Shown: one piece after another, positions 1 to 7,665 of the stretch
Layout: the number at the start of each line of letters is the position of its first letter
Numbering within the stretch: the stretch's first letter is position 1
From: an uncultured Clostridia bacterium
GTDB taxonomy: Bacteria > Bacillota > Clostridia > Oscillospirales > Ruminococcaceae
Reading direction: 5' to 3'
Assembly (NCBI GenBank): GCA_947427325.1
Contig: CANEHP010000010.1
Coordinates: 1 to 24,179, forward strand
DNA length: 24,179 bases
The notes under the pieces: generated by a model
Seen by the model: only the letters and a program-made list of their open reading frames with translations
Told to the model about the DNA's origin: nothing
Databases searched by the model: none
Position numbers and translations under genes: made by a program

Positions 1-55
1 CGACAAAATTTGCTCGAAAATCCGCGCACCATTCCTATGAGAACAAGTTCTTAGA
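1..55. repeat. Right end of a MITE-like repeat, cut by the window edge
   Basis: This stretch aligns by eye with the right end of the inverted-repeat element at 3918-4154. Both carry a caACAAAATT block, then GCACGAAAATC or GCTCGAAAATC, then a terminal ATGnGAACAnG..CT(C/T)TA. The rest of the copy would lie upstream of the window. No promoter for the following gene is visible between here and its ribosome binding site at 84-90, so the operon promoter is probably further upstream or inside the element. Confidence 0.5.
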
Positions 56-96
56 ATTTACGGTGAATATGAACAATTACCGAAAGGAGAAAACGT

Positions 97-639
97 ATGA
101 TTTACTGTTTTTTGGCAGGCGGGTTTGAGGAAATGGAAGCCCTTTGTCCCATAGATATACTGCGCAGAGGGGAATGTGAGGTTGCCACGGTGGGTGTGGG
201 AGAAGAAATAATCACCGGCTCTCACGGAGTAAGCGTTTATACCGATATTGTTGACGGCGAAATCGTTCTCGATTCCGATCTTGATATGATTATTCTTCCC
301 GGAGGAATGCCCGGTACCTTGAATCTCGAAAAAAATGCCAATGTGCAAAAGGCTATCGATTTTTGCGCAGAAAACAACAGGCTTATCGGCGCTATCTGCG
401 CCGCCCCCTCCATATTGGGGCATAAGGGTCTTTTAAGGGATAAGGAAGCTGTTTGTTTTCCCGGGTTTGAAGAACAGCTCAACTGCAAAAAGCTTTCCGA
501 CGGGTATGTTTGCAGGGACGGAAACATTGTCACCGCTAAAGGTGCGGGAGTGGCGCAGGAGTTCGGCTTAAAGCTTTTGGAGTGCGTTAAGGGCAGCGCC
601 GTTTCCGAAAGGATCAAGGCGTCGATGCAATGCAGGTGA
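97..639 (+). CDS. DJ-1/PfpI family protein (YajL/ThiJ type)
   Basis: This 180-aa single-domain protein spans the usual length of the DJ-1 subfamily of the class I glutamine amidotransferase-like fold. The conserved cysteine is in AICAAPS (Cys101), at the nucleophile elbow. The partner glutamate is in FEEMEA (Glu14), equivalent to DJ-1 Glu18, and IILPGGMPG is the family signature. Members are cytosolic and are linked to oxidative-stress defence and glyoxalase or deglycase activity; the real substrate is disputed. The ATG at 97 follows AAAGGAGA at 84-90. The gene overlaps the next start by 10 bp (630-639), which suggests translational coupling. The family call is firm, but the reaction cannot be assigned from sequence. 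Confidence 0.93.
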   Translation: MIYCFLAGGFEEMEALCPIDILRRGECEVATVGVGEEIITGSHGVSVYTDIVDGEIVLDSDLDMIILPGGMPGTLNLEKNANVQKAIDFCAENNRLIGAICAAPSILGHKGLLRDKEAVCFPGFEEQLNCKKLSDGYVCRDGNIVTAKGAGVAQEFGLKLLECVKGSAVSERIKASMQCR

Positions 640-1217
640 AAGAAGAGCTTAGAAAGCGGCTAATAATTTTGCGGGACAAAGTTGACGAAAGCAAAAGGCT
701 GGAATGCTCACGGATTATTTCGGAAAAGCTTTTTAATTTAGAGGAGTTTAAGGAAGCGTCGGAAGTCTTTTGTTATTTCAGCAAGAAAAAAGAAATTTCC
801 ACCGAAGAAATTATTTTAAAAGCCTTAAAAGAGAATAAAAAGTCGGCTTTGCCCGTATGCGAAGGCAGTAATATGATTTTTCGGTATATTGACGGCTTTG
901 AATGTTTGGAAAAGGGTTCTTTCGGAGTGTATGAGCCGAAAAGCTGCTGTAAACAGGCATATTCCTCGGAAAGCACCGTCTGTATCACACCCGCACTGTG
1001 CTATAATGAGGACGGTTACAGAATTGGCTACGGGAAAGGTTTTTATGACAGATTTTTTAAAGCCGGTCCGTGTATAAAAATCGGATTATGCTATGAGGAC
1101 TTCATACAAGACTTTGAGCCGTCGCAAAACGATATTTCGGTTGACATAATTGTCACGGAAAATAAAATCAGAATGATCAGCGCAAAAGGCGGCAGACAAA
1201 CAGGAAGGAAGATTTAA
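630..1217 (+). CDS. 5-formyltetrahydrofolate cyclo-ligase
   Basis: This 195-aa enzyme belongs to the 5-FTHF cyclo-ligase (MTHFS) family, which uses ATP to convert 5-formyl-THF to 5,10-methenyl-THF and so returns a storage folate to one-carbon metabolism. The diagnostic C-terminal motif GYRIGYGKGFYDRFF (about residues 129-143) is intact. The N-terminal basic helix KEELRKRL is typical and the length is normal. The start lies inside the end of the DJ-1 gene, where the sequence AAGGCG is only a weak ribosome binding site, so coupled translation is likely. The TAA stop directly abuts the ATG of the next gene (1215-1217 then 1218). Cytosolic. Confidence 0.93.
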   Translation: MQVKEELRKRLIILRDKVDESKRLECSRIISEKLFNLEEFKEASEVFCYFSKKKEISTEEIILKALKENKKSALPVCEGSNMIFRYIDGFECLEKGSFGVYEPKSCCKQAYSSESTVCITPALCYNEDGYRIGYGKGFYDRFFKAGPCIKIGLCYEDFIQDFEPSQNDISVDIIVTENKIRMISAKGGRQTGRKI

Positions 1218-2660
1218 ATGGATAACAATCAAGAGAAGAAACCGTATAAAGACGAGTTATCCGAAATACTCGCAAGAAGAAGCAGAGAGAAACAAAATCA
1301 AAACGAAAATAACGCAAATCAGGACGATGTCAGGACCTATTATCCGGAAAAGAAATCCAATGAAACAGAGGGACAAAACTCAAAGCATGACATTGAAGAT
1401 ATTGCGGAAAAGCAGGATGATTTGTCGGGTGAACAGGACTTGCACGATGTGGAATTTGAAGAGCCTGACGATGAAAGACCGCATAAAAAGAGCAAGAGTG
1501 TTATTGAAGCCGAAAAGAAGCTGAAAAAATACCGGGAATCAAGGATCACACTTTTTAGGGTAATTGCCGGAGTTGCAGTAACAGGTTTTGTTTTGTTTTT
1601 CGGCGTTAAGGCGGGCAGTGTAATTTACGATGCATTGATGGACTATGCGGGAATAAGCAGCAATGAGTTTCAGGTTCAGATTGAGCTGCCGGACAATCCC
1701 ACTTTGGATCAGGTAACAGAGGTTTTGTCCGAAAACGGCATTATCTCCAATCCCGATTTCTTTAAACAATATGTGGAGCGGAAAAAGGAAGAAAAGAACA
1801 TAACGGGCTTTGTGGGAGGACAGTTCACTCTTTCCTCCTCAATGAACTACAAGACCATTGTAAGCACATTATTGGCTTCCAAGACTCAGACGATAACAAT
1901 AGAGGTTACTATTGTGGAGGGTATGACCGCTTATGATATCGGTAAGCTTCTGGAAGAAAATTCGGTATGCAAGGCAGCTGATTTTCAGAAGTTTTATAAA
2001 GATAAAATGGATTTTTACGATTTTGAGAAGCGCGTGCTTGTTAACTCTCACAAGTTTAATCAGATGGAAGGCTACTTATTCCCCGATAAATACGAATTTT
2101 ACGTATGCAACGAGTTAAAGGAGGATCCGAAAACCGACAAGGATACCACTAAGGAGGCGGAGGTAGCCGCCAAAAAGATTTATTCCAACTTTAATTCCAA
2201 GATAACAAAGTCGATGTATAAAAAGATGCACGAGATGGGACTTACTCTTGACGAATTTGTAGCCCTGTCCTCCATGGTTCAGGCAGAGGTGAACAATGTG
2301 GAGGATATGAAGCTTGTAGCTTCCGTATTCCTTAACCGTCTGCGCAGCAACGGAGAGATATCCAAGCTTCAGTCCGATCCTACTGTCTTTTATGTACAGG
2401 ATTATATCGAGCCTTATTACAAGGATTACGGTCTTACTACCTCCCTTGCCGTTATCTCAAATTCCTATGACACTTATGAATGTGACGGCGTTCCCGCAGG
2501 CGCTATTTGTAACCCCGGACTTGACGCTATGAACTCGGTGCTTGACGCAGCGGAAACCGATTATTACTATTTCTGCGCCAATACGGAAACGGGAGAAACC
2601 TTTTATGCAAGGACCTTGGAGGAGCATAACGCAAACCTTGTTAAAGCGGGGCTTGCATAA
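1218..2660 (+). CDS. mltG: Endolytic murein transglycosylase MltG (YceG-like)
   Basis: The protein has 480 aa. Residues 1-110 form a long, charged, low-complexity cytoplasmic tail rich in K, E, D and N. One membrane helix follows at about 114-136, then an extracellular YceG/MltG domain. MltG cuts nascent glycan strands at the membrane and sets peptidoglycan chain length. The catalytic glutamate is in SSMVQAEVNN (Glu357), followed by the family blocks ASVFLNRL and LQSDPTVFY. The extended acidic tail is common in Firmicutes homologues (YrrL) and is absent from the short proteobacterial enzyme. The upstream gene AGGAAGGAAG at about 1202-1211 supplies the ribosome binding site. Neighbouring mltG and U32 genes occur together in many Firmicutes. 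Confidence 0.93.
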   Translation: MDNNQEKKPYKDELSEILARRSREKQNQNENNANQDDVRTYYPEKKSNETEGQNSKHDIEDIAEKQDDLSGEQDLHDVEFEEPDDERPHKKSKSVIEAEKKLKKYRESRITLFRVIAGVAVTGFVLFFGVKAGSVIYDALMDYAGISSNEFQVQIELPDNPTLDQVTEVLSENGIISNPDFFKQYVERKKEEKNITGFVGGQFTLSSSMNYKTIVSTLLASKTQTITIEVTIVEGMTAYDIGKLLEENSVCKAADFQKFYKDKMDFYDFEKRVLVNSHKFNQMEGYLFPDKYEFYVCNELKEDPKTDKDTTKEAEVAAKKIYSNFNSKITKSMYKKMHEMGLTLDEFVALSSMVQAEVNNVEDMKLVASVFLNRLRSNGEISKLQSDPTVFYVQDYIEPYYKDYGLTTSLAVISNSYDTYECDGVPAGAICNPGLDAMNSVLDAAETDYYYFCANTETGETFYARTLEEHNANLVKAGLA

Positions 2661-2715
2661 ATAAGTATAACGTGGGTTTTGCGGAAAAACGCTTTATGTA
2701 AAAAGGAAAGAAAAA

Positions 2716-3921
2716 ATGACAGAGCTTTTAGCACCCGCAGGGGATTTTGAATGTCTTGAAGCGGCAATCAACTACGGTTGCAACGCAGTGTATTTAGGCG
2801 GTAAGGGCTACGGTATGAGAGCCGCATCAAAGAATTTCGACTTCGACGAGATGAAAAGGGCGGCGGAGCTGGCGCACGGCAAAGGGGTAAGAGTACATCT
2901 CACCTGCAATACGCTGCCCTCAAACGATGAAGTGGAACGATTTCCCGAATTTATAAAAAATGCGGAGGCGGCGGGAGTTGACGCCGTTATCGTCTGCGAT
3001 ATGGGAGTAATGGGCATGGTAAAAAAGTATGCCCCCTCCCTTGAAATCCATATGTCGACACAGGTGGGGATAGTCAATTATGCCGCCGCCAACGAGCTTT
3101 ATAGTTTAGGAGCGAAAAGGGTAGTTTTATCGAGAGAAACAAGCCTTGAGGATATAAAGCGCATAAGGGAAAAAATACCCGAGGATATGGAGATCGAAGC
3201 CTTTGTTCACGGCGCAATGTGCGTTTCCTTTTCGGGAAGATGTCTTTTATCCGCATATATGACGGGAAGAAACGCCAATAACGGGGAATGCGCTCAGCCC
3301 TGCCGCTGGAAGTACGCCTTAATGGAGGAAAAGCGGAATGGCGAGTATTACCCCGTTTTTGAGGACGATGGCGGCACATATATTCTTAACGCAAAGGATA
3401 TGTGTATGATAGAGCATCTTGACAAGCTGACGGAAGCCGGGGTTGCAAGCCTGAAAATCGAGGGCAGGGCTAAGTCGGCTTACTATGTGGCTACCGTTAC
3501 CAACGCTTACAGTACGGCTTTAAAGTACATTAAAGAGGGAAAGGAAATTCCCCAATGGGTAAAAAGGGAGGTTTATAACGTAAGCCACCGCGAATACTGC
3601 ACAGGATTTTATTTTGACAAGGAGGATGCAAAGGAAATATACGAAAACAGCGGGTATATAAGAAGCTGCGACTTTGTGGGAACGGTAGATAAGTGCGAAA
3701 ACGGGAAAATCTATCTTACACAAAGAAATTATTTTACGGTAAATGACGATTTAGAGGTGCTTATGCCAAATCGTCCGCCCGTTAAGTTTAAGCCTTTGGC
3801 TTTGTATAATTCCGAGGGACGGGAGATAACCGTTGCCAACAGGGCTACCGAAAAGCTAACTGCCCTTTGCGATACGGAACTTGAAGGAAATTCTGTTTTG
3901 AGGCGTGTAATAAATAATTAG
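2716..3921 (+). CDS. Peptidase U32 family protein (TrhP/YrrO-like)
   Basis: The protein has 401 aa. The N-terminus ELLAPAGDFECLEAAINYGCNAVYLGG is the U32 TIM-barrel start. The core signature HGAMC-x6-C and NNGEC-x3-C places four cysteines at 169, 176, 192 and 196, as in members that bind an iron-sulfur cluster. Although named as collagenase-like peptidases, characterised relatives in this clade (E. coli YegQ/TrhP, Bacillus YrrN/YrrO) carry out prephenate-dependent hydroxylation of tRNA wobble uridine, and another (RlhA) hydroxylates 23S rRNA. tRNA hydroxylation is therefore the likelier role, and no separate YrrN partner is present. The ribosome binding site AAAGGAAAG precedes the ATG by a few bases. 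The TAG stop is formed by the terminal repeat of the element at 3918-4154, so the natural C-terminus may have been altered slightly. Confidence 0.88.
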   Translation: MTELLAPAGDFECLEAAINYGCNAVYLGGKGYGMRAASKNFDFDEMKRAAELAHGKGVRVHLTCNTLPSNDEVERFPEFIKNAEAAGVDAVIVCDMGVMGMVKKYAPSLEIHMSTQVGIVNYAAANELYSLGAKRVVLSRETSLEDIKRIREKIPEDMEIEAFVHGAMCVSFSGRCLLSAYMTGRNANNGECAQPCRWKYALMEEKRNGEYYPVFEDDGGTYILNAKDMCMIEHLDKLTEAGVASLKIEGRAKSAYYVATVTNAYSTALKYIKEGKEIPQWVKREVYNVSHREYCTGFYFDKEDAKEIYENSGYIRSCDFVGTVDKCENGKIYLTQRNYFTVNDDLEVLMPNRPPVKFKPLALYNSEGREITVANRATEKLTALCDTELEGNSVLRRVINN

Positions 3922-4154
3922 AGCGTGTTCACATAAAGCTCGGCATGCATCTTTTCGGCAGATTTTGCCGCCTGCTTCGTTTCGTCATTTGCTTTGATGC
4001 CGACGCATCCTTGCGCCGGCTTTGGGCAAATGACTGAACACATCGTGTGTTAAAATTTTTTGAAATATGACGATATTCCTGCAAAATTTTGCCTTGCAGG
4101 CAACAAAATTATGCACGAAAATCTGCATACTGATTTTATGTGAACACGCTCTAA
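3918..4154. mobile_element. MITE-like element with perfect 20-bp terminal inverted repeats
   Basis: The element is 237 bp long and non-coding. The left arm 3918-3937 (TTAGAGCGTG then TTCACATAAA) is the exact reverse complement of the right arm 4135-4154. The interior has short partial repeats such as GCAAAATTTTGC and TTGCAGGCAA but no open frame worth calling. Size, perfect terminal repeats and lack of a transposase fit a miniature inverted-repeat transposable element mobilised in trans. The ends carry TTA/TAA, consistent with a TA-containing target duplication. The left arm overlaps the U32 stop codon. Related copies lie at 1-55 and, more distantly, 4953-5121. Confidence 0.75.
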
Positions 4155-4196
4155 GCCTGAAGCTTCTCAAAGGTTCGGAACGCCAAATTGTCTGAA

Positions 4197-4922
4197 TTAC
4201 CAGTACCGCATATACCGCCTTGACTCCGCCATTTTTTTAAGCTCCTTCCTCTTGCGCACAATGGCGGATTCCTTGAATACATATTCCTTTTTCGGAGGTA
4301 TTGCCTTAAATTCTGTTTTTGCCCTATCCAAGTCGGCGGCGATTTTTCCAGGATGCTCAAAATCCATTGGCAGACGAATCATATCCGCTGTTTTATAAGA
4401 GGTTTCCGCCTCATTATACCACCATTTGTCAAAGGTGGGGAATCCGTCGTTTATATGATAGCTTAAGGAATTGCTTTCGCCCTCGTAGATCCTTATTTCC
4501 CCTGTTAAAATCAAGTGCTTTTTCTTTTCGTCCAAAAAGGCTTTTTCATAGGTTTTAAAGGGAATTACACAAATCATTCTAAGGGTTGTTTTCTTTCCGA
4601 AAAGTCGGTAGCTTCCCTTATACTTGCTGAAAACCGCAGCTTTTTGGGTTATTTCAAAGTATGTATATTTGCGGCTGACTCTTACATATCTGTCGCATAC
4701 GGCACAGCAAAGCCAGCACAGCAGCATTCCCGCCAAAACGCTGCCGCCGACAGCCAAGGCGTAGGGAAGGATAAAATCAAGGCGGTTCGCCCGTTTAAGG
4801 TTAAACATAACCGCCCATATTATCAGCAGTGAAAATTCCGCAATAGGCGTAATAATAAGAGCAATAGCCTCGTTGCGCCTTTTGAGGTATTTTTTTGTAT
4901 AGGAGTGGTAATAACTGTTCAT
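4197..4922 (-). CDS. Two-helix membrane protein of unknown function
   Basis: The family of this 241-aa protein is not recognised. After a basic, tyrosine-rich N-terminus (residues 1-18), two hydrophobic helices lie at about 20-40 and 50-75, the second with a CWLCCAVC cysteine cluster. A cytoplasmic domain of about 165 residues follows, rich in aromatic residues and lysine, containing DGFPTFDKWWYNEAE. The layout resembles small integral-membrane proteins with a PH-like or YcxB-like C-terminal domain, but that is inference from architecture only. The start at 4922 has AAAGGTG just upstream on the reverse strand. The gene is flanked on both sides by inverted-repeat elements, so it is a single-gene unit opposed to the operon on its left. 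Confidence 0.7.
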   Translation of the reverse strand: MNSYYHSYTKKYLKRRNEAIALIITPIAEFSLLIIWAVMFNLKRANRLDFILPYALAVGGSVLAGMLLCWLCCAVCDRYVRVSRKYTYFEITQKAAVFSKYKGSYRLFGKKTTLRMICVIPFKTYEKAFLDEKKKHLILTGEIRIYEGESNSLSYHINDGFPTFDKWWYNEAETSYKTADMIRLPMDFEHPGKIAADLDRAKTEFKAIPPKKEYVFKESAIVRKRKELKKMAESRRYMRYW

Positions 4923-4952
4923 ATTTTCACCTTTATGCTAAAAGATTTTATA

Positions 4953-5121
4953 TTAGGGCTTGTTTGAAAATAGAGGGAATGTAGTGAGGTTTCCGTCCCA
5001 AAATGGTTGGATTCAAGGAAAAAAACGCAGTCAAACCGACGTTTGACGAGGCTTTTTGACGCAGAAGATAACCGTTTTGGGGTGAAAAGACGGCGTTCCC
5101 GATTTTTAAAACACGCTCTAA
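4953..5121. mobile_element. Second MITE-like element, long imperfect palindrome
   Basis: The element is 169 bp long. Its ends TTAGGGCTTGTTT (4953) and, read inwards on the other strand, TTAGAGCGTGTTTT (to 5121) form imperfect terminal inverted repeats that resemble those of the element at 3918-4154. Complementarity continues inwards: CCGTCCCAAAATGGTT on the left matches AACCGTTTTGGGG..GACGG on the right. The centre is a perfect GTCAAAC-CGAC-GTTTGAC hairpin. The transcript of either strand would fold into one long hairpin. No coding capacity was seen. Confidence 0.65.
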
Positions 5122-5192
5122 TTCTCGACTAAAAATAAACAATCTTTGCGGTCTGATTTTCGCAAATCTTTGTCTGTTTTTAGACGAGAATC
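5118..5192. repeat. Palindromic repeat (REP-like) next to the second element
   Basis: Left arm ATTCTCGACTAAAAAT..CAATCTTTGCG and right arm CGCAAATCTTTG..TTTTTAGACGAGAAT are imperfect inverted repeats of about 30 nt with a 10-nt loop around 5151-5160. The first 19 bases (5118-5136) recur with one mismatch at 7662-7680. The palindrome overlaps the right end of the preceding element and lies downstream of the LysR gene, where it could also act as a transcription barrier. Confidence 0.65.
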
Positions 5193-5304
5193 AGTATTCC
5201 TGTGGTTTTCCGCTTTATCCTCGACAAAATTTCGACAATGTGATATTTTACGGACGCCATATGAAAAACGGCAGTATGTTTGCTGCCCTTGAAAAGTTCA
5301 AAAG

Positions 5305-6186
5305 TCAGGACTTTTGGCAGGGACATAATATCATTTCCTTCAATAATTTTGCGATTGGTGTGAATACCTGATATTTTTTCCAAATCATATACATTTTGGT
5401 TTCAAGGCGCGGGTTTAACGGACGAAAGCAAAGGGGACTATCTTCGCCTGTTTTTATCAGATGCTCAAAAGTCAGCATACAGCCAAGTCCTTCTTGTACA
5501 AATACACCGCCGTTATAGCAAAGATTAAATGTGCCGCTCAGATTTAGCTGATCGGTTTTTTCTCCGCACCACCTTGAAATATCAAATTTCATTCCCTGCT
5601 CGGAGCAGATCAGATCAAGACCGATCAAATCCTCAAAAGATATTTCTTTCTTTTCCGACAGGGGATGATCTTTCCTTATTACAAGCCCCCAAATATCGGT
5701 TCCGGGAATTTCAATATAATTGTATCGTTCCAAATTCGGCGGCTCTGCAATCACGGCAAAGTCAATCAGTCCCCGATCCAAGCGTTCTGCTACTTGTTCG
5801 GTGTTACCGCTGGTAATGTGATAGCGAAACAGCGGATATTTTTTTTTGAAATTCTTAATTGCTTGTGCAAGATATTTGATGAGGTATGATTCCGCACAGC
5901 CGATGTGTACCTCGCCTCCGGTAATGTTATCAAGCTCCCGAAATTCCTCCGTTGTTTTATCTACCATTGCAAGGATATCCTCCGCCCGCTTTCGCAGAAG
6001 CATTCCCTCGTCCGTCAGACTTACGCTGGTGCTGCCCCTGCGAAACAGCTTTTTGCCGAGTTCAGCCTCTAAATCCTTCATTTGTTTTGACAATGTCGGC
6101 TGAGAAACGTGAAGCGCCTCGGCCGCATGGGACATATTATTTTCTCTTGCAATTTCTAAAAAATAACGCAGCACACGAATTTCCAT
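5305..6186 (-). CDS. LysR-family transcriptional regulator
   Basis: The protein has 293 aa, the normal family length. The N-terminal winged helix-turn-helix is at about residues 1-60, with NMSHAAEALHVSQPTLSKQMKDLE as helix-turn-helix and linker. The C-terminal substrate-binding domain starts near residue 90 (EVHIGCAESYLIKYLAQAI). The start at 6186 is preferred over an upstream in-frame codon at 6255 because GGAGAAG sits just ahead of it and the protein then begins with the typical MEIRVLRYFLEIA. It diverges from the small protein and hydrolase at 6325-7558, which are its most likely targets. The ligand is unknown. A weak hairpin followed by T residues (reverse strand, 5264-5287) may terminate it. 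Confidence 0.92.
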   Translation of the reverse strand: MEIRVLRYFLEIARENNMSHAAEALHVSQPTLSKQMKDLEAELGKKLFRRGSTSVSLTDEGMLLRKRAEDILAMVDKTTEEFRELDNITGGEVHIGCAESYLIKYLAQAIKNFKKKYPLFRYHITSGNTEQVAERLDRGLIDFAVIAEPPNLERYNYIEIPGTDIWGLVIRKDHPLSEKKEISFEDLIGLDLICSEQGMKFDISRWCGEKTDQLNLSGTFNLCYNGGVFVQEGLGCMLTFEHLIKTGEDSPLCFRPLNPRLETKMYMIWKKYQVFTPIAKLLKEMILCPCQKS

Positions 6187-6217
6187 AGACTTCTCCTTCT
6201 TTATGCTATCCGTATAC

Positions 6218-6246
6218 AGTATAGCACGGCTTGTTATTCCTGTCAA
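6218..6246 (-). promoter_or_regulatory. Promoter of the LysR gene
   Basis: On the reverse strand TTGACA (6246-6241) and TATACT (6223-6218) are separated by 17 bp, a near-consensus sigma-A promoter 32 bp ahead of the LysR start. Confidence 0.75.
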
Positions 6247-6272
6247 GAATATCACGATATGAATTATAAGTA

Positions 6273-6301
6273 TTGGAAATATTGAAAAATATCCGTATAA
6301 T
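6273..6301 (+). promoter_or_regulatory. Promoter of the small protein/hydrolase operon
   Basis: TTGGAA (6273-6278) and TATAAT (6296-6301) have a 17-bp spacer. The -35 box is weak, as expected for a gene needing a LysR activator. Between this and the divergent LysR promoter lies the short dyad ATATcacgATAT (about 6250-6260), a candidate operator. Confidence 0.65.
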
Positions 6302-6324
6302 AGAAGGTACGGGAGGTGCAGAGA

Positions 6325-6555
6325 ATGGCAGAGGCATCAGACGCAATGGGAATGCTGCTACAAAATCTGATAGACGCAGGTTGCAGCAAAGAATTAACCC
6401 AAACCTGCATGGAACTTGCAAAGACAGATCAATGGAATCGAATTTTGTCCCTGCTTGCGGGGCAAAGAATCAATCTGCCGAACTCGGTGCATGACGGACA
6501 AAAGCAGATTGACTGTTTGGATTTTTTGGTTTACAGCATAAAAAAATATATTTAG
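6325..6555 (+). CDS. Small hypothetical protein, first gene of LysR-divergent operon
   Basis: This 76-aa protein (MAEASDAMGMLLQNLIDAGC to FLVYSIKKYI) has no signal peptide or membrane helix and is predicted to be largely helical. The pattern LLQNLIDAGCSKELTQTCM followed by a C-terminal QKQIDCLDFLVYSI helix gives it two cysteine-containing amphipathic helices. The family and function are not recognised. The ATG at 6325 has GGGAGG 8 bp upstream; the in-frame GTG at 6316 overlaps that site and is rejected. The gene ends 13 bp before the hydrolase and shares its promoter. A role as adaptor or co-regulator of the linked enzyme is possible but is only guessed from position. Confidence 0.75.
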   Translation: MAEASDAMGMLLQNLIDAGCSKELTQTCMELAKTDQWNRILSLLAGQRINLPNSVHDGQKQIDCLDFLVYSIKKYI

Positions 6556-6568
6556 GAGGAATGACGCA

Positions 6569-7558
6569 ATGGAAGAAAAATTGCATTTAGTACAGGAATG
6601 GGATAAGACCTTCCCGAAAAGCGAAAAAGCAAATCACAGCAAGGTTACTTTCCACAATCGCTACGGAATCACATTGGCGGCAGATATGTATATGCCGAAG
6701 AACGCAGAGGGTAAATTGTCCGCTATCGCCGTATGCGGTCCCTTTGGTGCAGTCAAGGAGCAGGCAGCGGGCTTGTATGCCCAGACAATGGCAGAGAGAG
6801 GCTTTTTGACCATTGCCTTCGATCCGTCCTTCACGGGGGAGAGCGGCGGCGCACCTCGTTATATGGCTTCTCCCGACATCAACACGGAGGATTTTATGGC
6901 GGCGGTGGATTTTCTTTTATTACAGGATATTGTTGATCCGGAGAAAATCGGTATTATCGGTATCTGCGGCTGGGGCGGCATGGCAATCAATGCGGCGGCG
7001 CTTGATACACGCATTAAAGCGACCGTTGCATCTACCATGTACGATATGAGCCGTGTCAATGCTAACGGATATTTTGACAGCGAAAACAGTGAGGAAGCCC
7101 GATATCGGAAACGCAGGTCAATGAATGCGCAGCGGCTTGAAGATTACAAAAGCGGCACATATGCTCTCGGCGGCGGTGTTGCCGATCCTATGCCGGAAGA
7201 CGCACCGTGGTATTTTCAGGACTATCACGCTTACTATAAAACGGAGCGCGGCTATCATCCCCGTTCTCTGAACTCAAACGGCGGTTGGAATGTGATCGGC
7301 TGTCAGTCCTTTATGAATATGCCGATTCTTTATTACAGCAATGAAATCCGCAGTGCGGTAATGGTACTTCATGGGGACAAGGCGCATTCCTGTTATTTTG
7401 GCAAGGACGCATATTCCGCTATGATCAATGGGAACAAATATCAGGACAATAAGGAACTCCTGCTTATTCCGGGTGCAAGCCATACGGATTTGTACGATCG
7501 GACAGATATTATCCCCTTTGACAAGCTTGAAGAATTCTTTAATAAGAATCTAAAATAA
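6569..7558 (+). CDS. Alpha/beta hydrolase with cysteine nucleophile (dienelactone hydrolase-like)
   Basis: The protein has 329 aa, is cytosolic and lacks a signal peptide. Residues 30-110 form the entry strands (GITLAADMYMP, AFDPSFTGESGG). The nucleophile elbow is GICGWGG, so the nucleophile is Cys133 rather than serine. The acid is probably Asp270 in VLHGDKAH and the base His305 in PGASHTD. A Cys-Asp-His triad is the dienelactone hydrolase arrangement, but the overall pattern is nearer the larger YcjY-like hydrolases found beside LysR genes. The substrate is unknown. GGAGGA at 6555-6560 supports the start. It follows the small protein by 13 bp, and control by the divergent LysR is likely. 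Confidence 0.87.
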   Translation: MEEKLHLVQEWDKTFPKSEKANHSKVTFHNRYGITLAADMYMPKNAEGKLSAIAVCGPFGAVKEQAAGLYAQTMAERGFLTIAFDPSFTGESGGAPRYMASPDINTEDFMAAVDFLLLQDIVDPEKIGIIGICGWGGMAINAAALDTRIKATVASTMYDMSRVNANGYFDSENSEEARYRKRRSMNAQRLEDYKSGTYALGGGVADPMPEDAPWYFQDYHAYYKTERGYHPRSLNSNGGWNVIGCQSFMNMPILYYSNEIRSAVMVLHGDKAHSCYFGKDAYSAMINGNKYQDNKELLLIPGASHTDLYDRTDIIPFDKLEEFFNKNLK

Positions 7559-7641
7559 GAACAAGTTCTAATTTCGTTATGATAGGTCTCAGCGTATAGG
7601 GCAGCGTCCTATCTGTCAACAGAAATGAGAGGTGACTCAAT

Positions 7642-7665
7642 ATGCGTATTCTTGTGTTATACTAA
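7642..7665 (+). pseudogene. Possible 5' stub of a flavodoxin-like gene
   Basis: The ribosome binding site GAGAGGTG (7627-7634) precedes an ATG with good spacing, and the codons read MRILVLY, then stop. MRILVLYYS is the usual first strand of flavodoxin-family FMN proteins. The frame ends exactly where the repeat sequence CTAATTCTCGGCTAAAAAT begins, so the gene appears truncated by that insertion or recombination. Only seven residues support this, so the call is tentative. Confidence 0.35.

Noticed and set aside
3074..3379. 101-codon reverse frame inside the U32 gene
   Set aside because: Shadow of a strongly supported gene; low-complexity basic residues only.
6187..6255. Upstream extension of the LysR gene
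   Set aside because: It would overlap the gene's own -10 and -35 boxes, and the family N-terminus begins at 6186 behind GGAGAAG.
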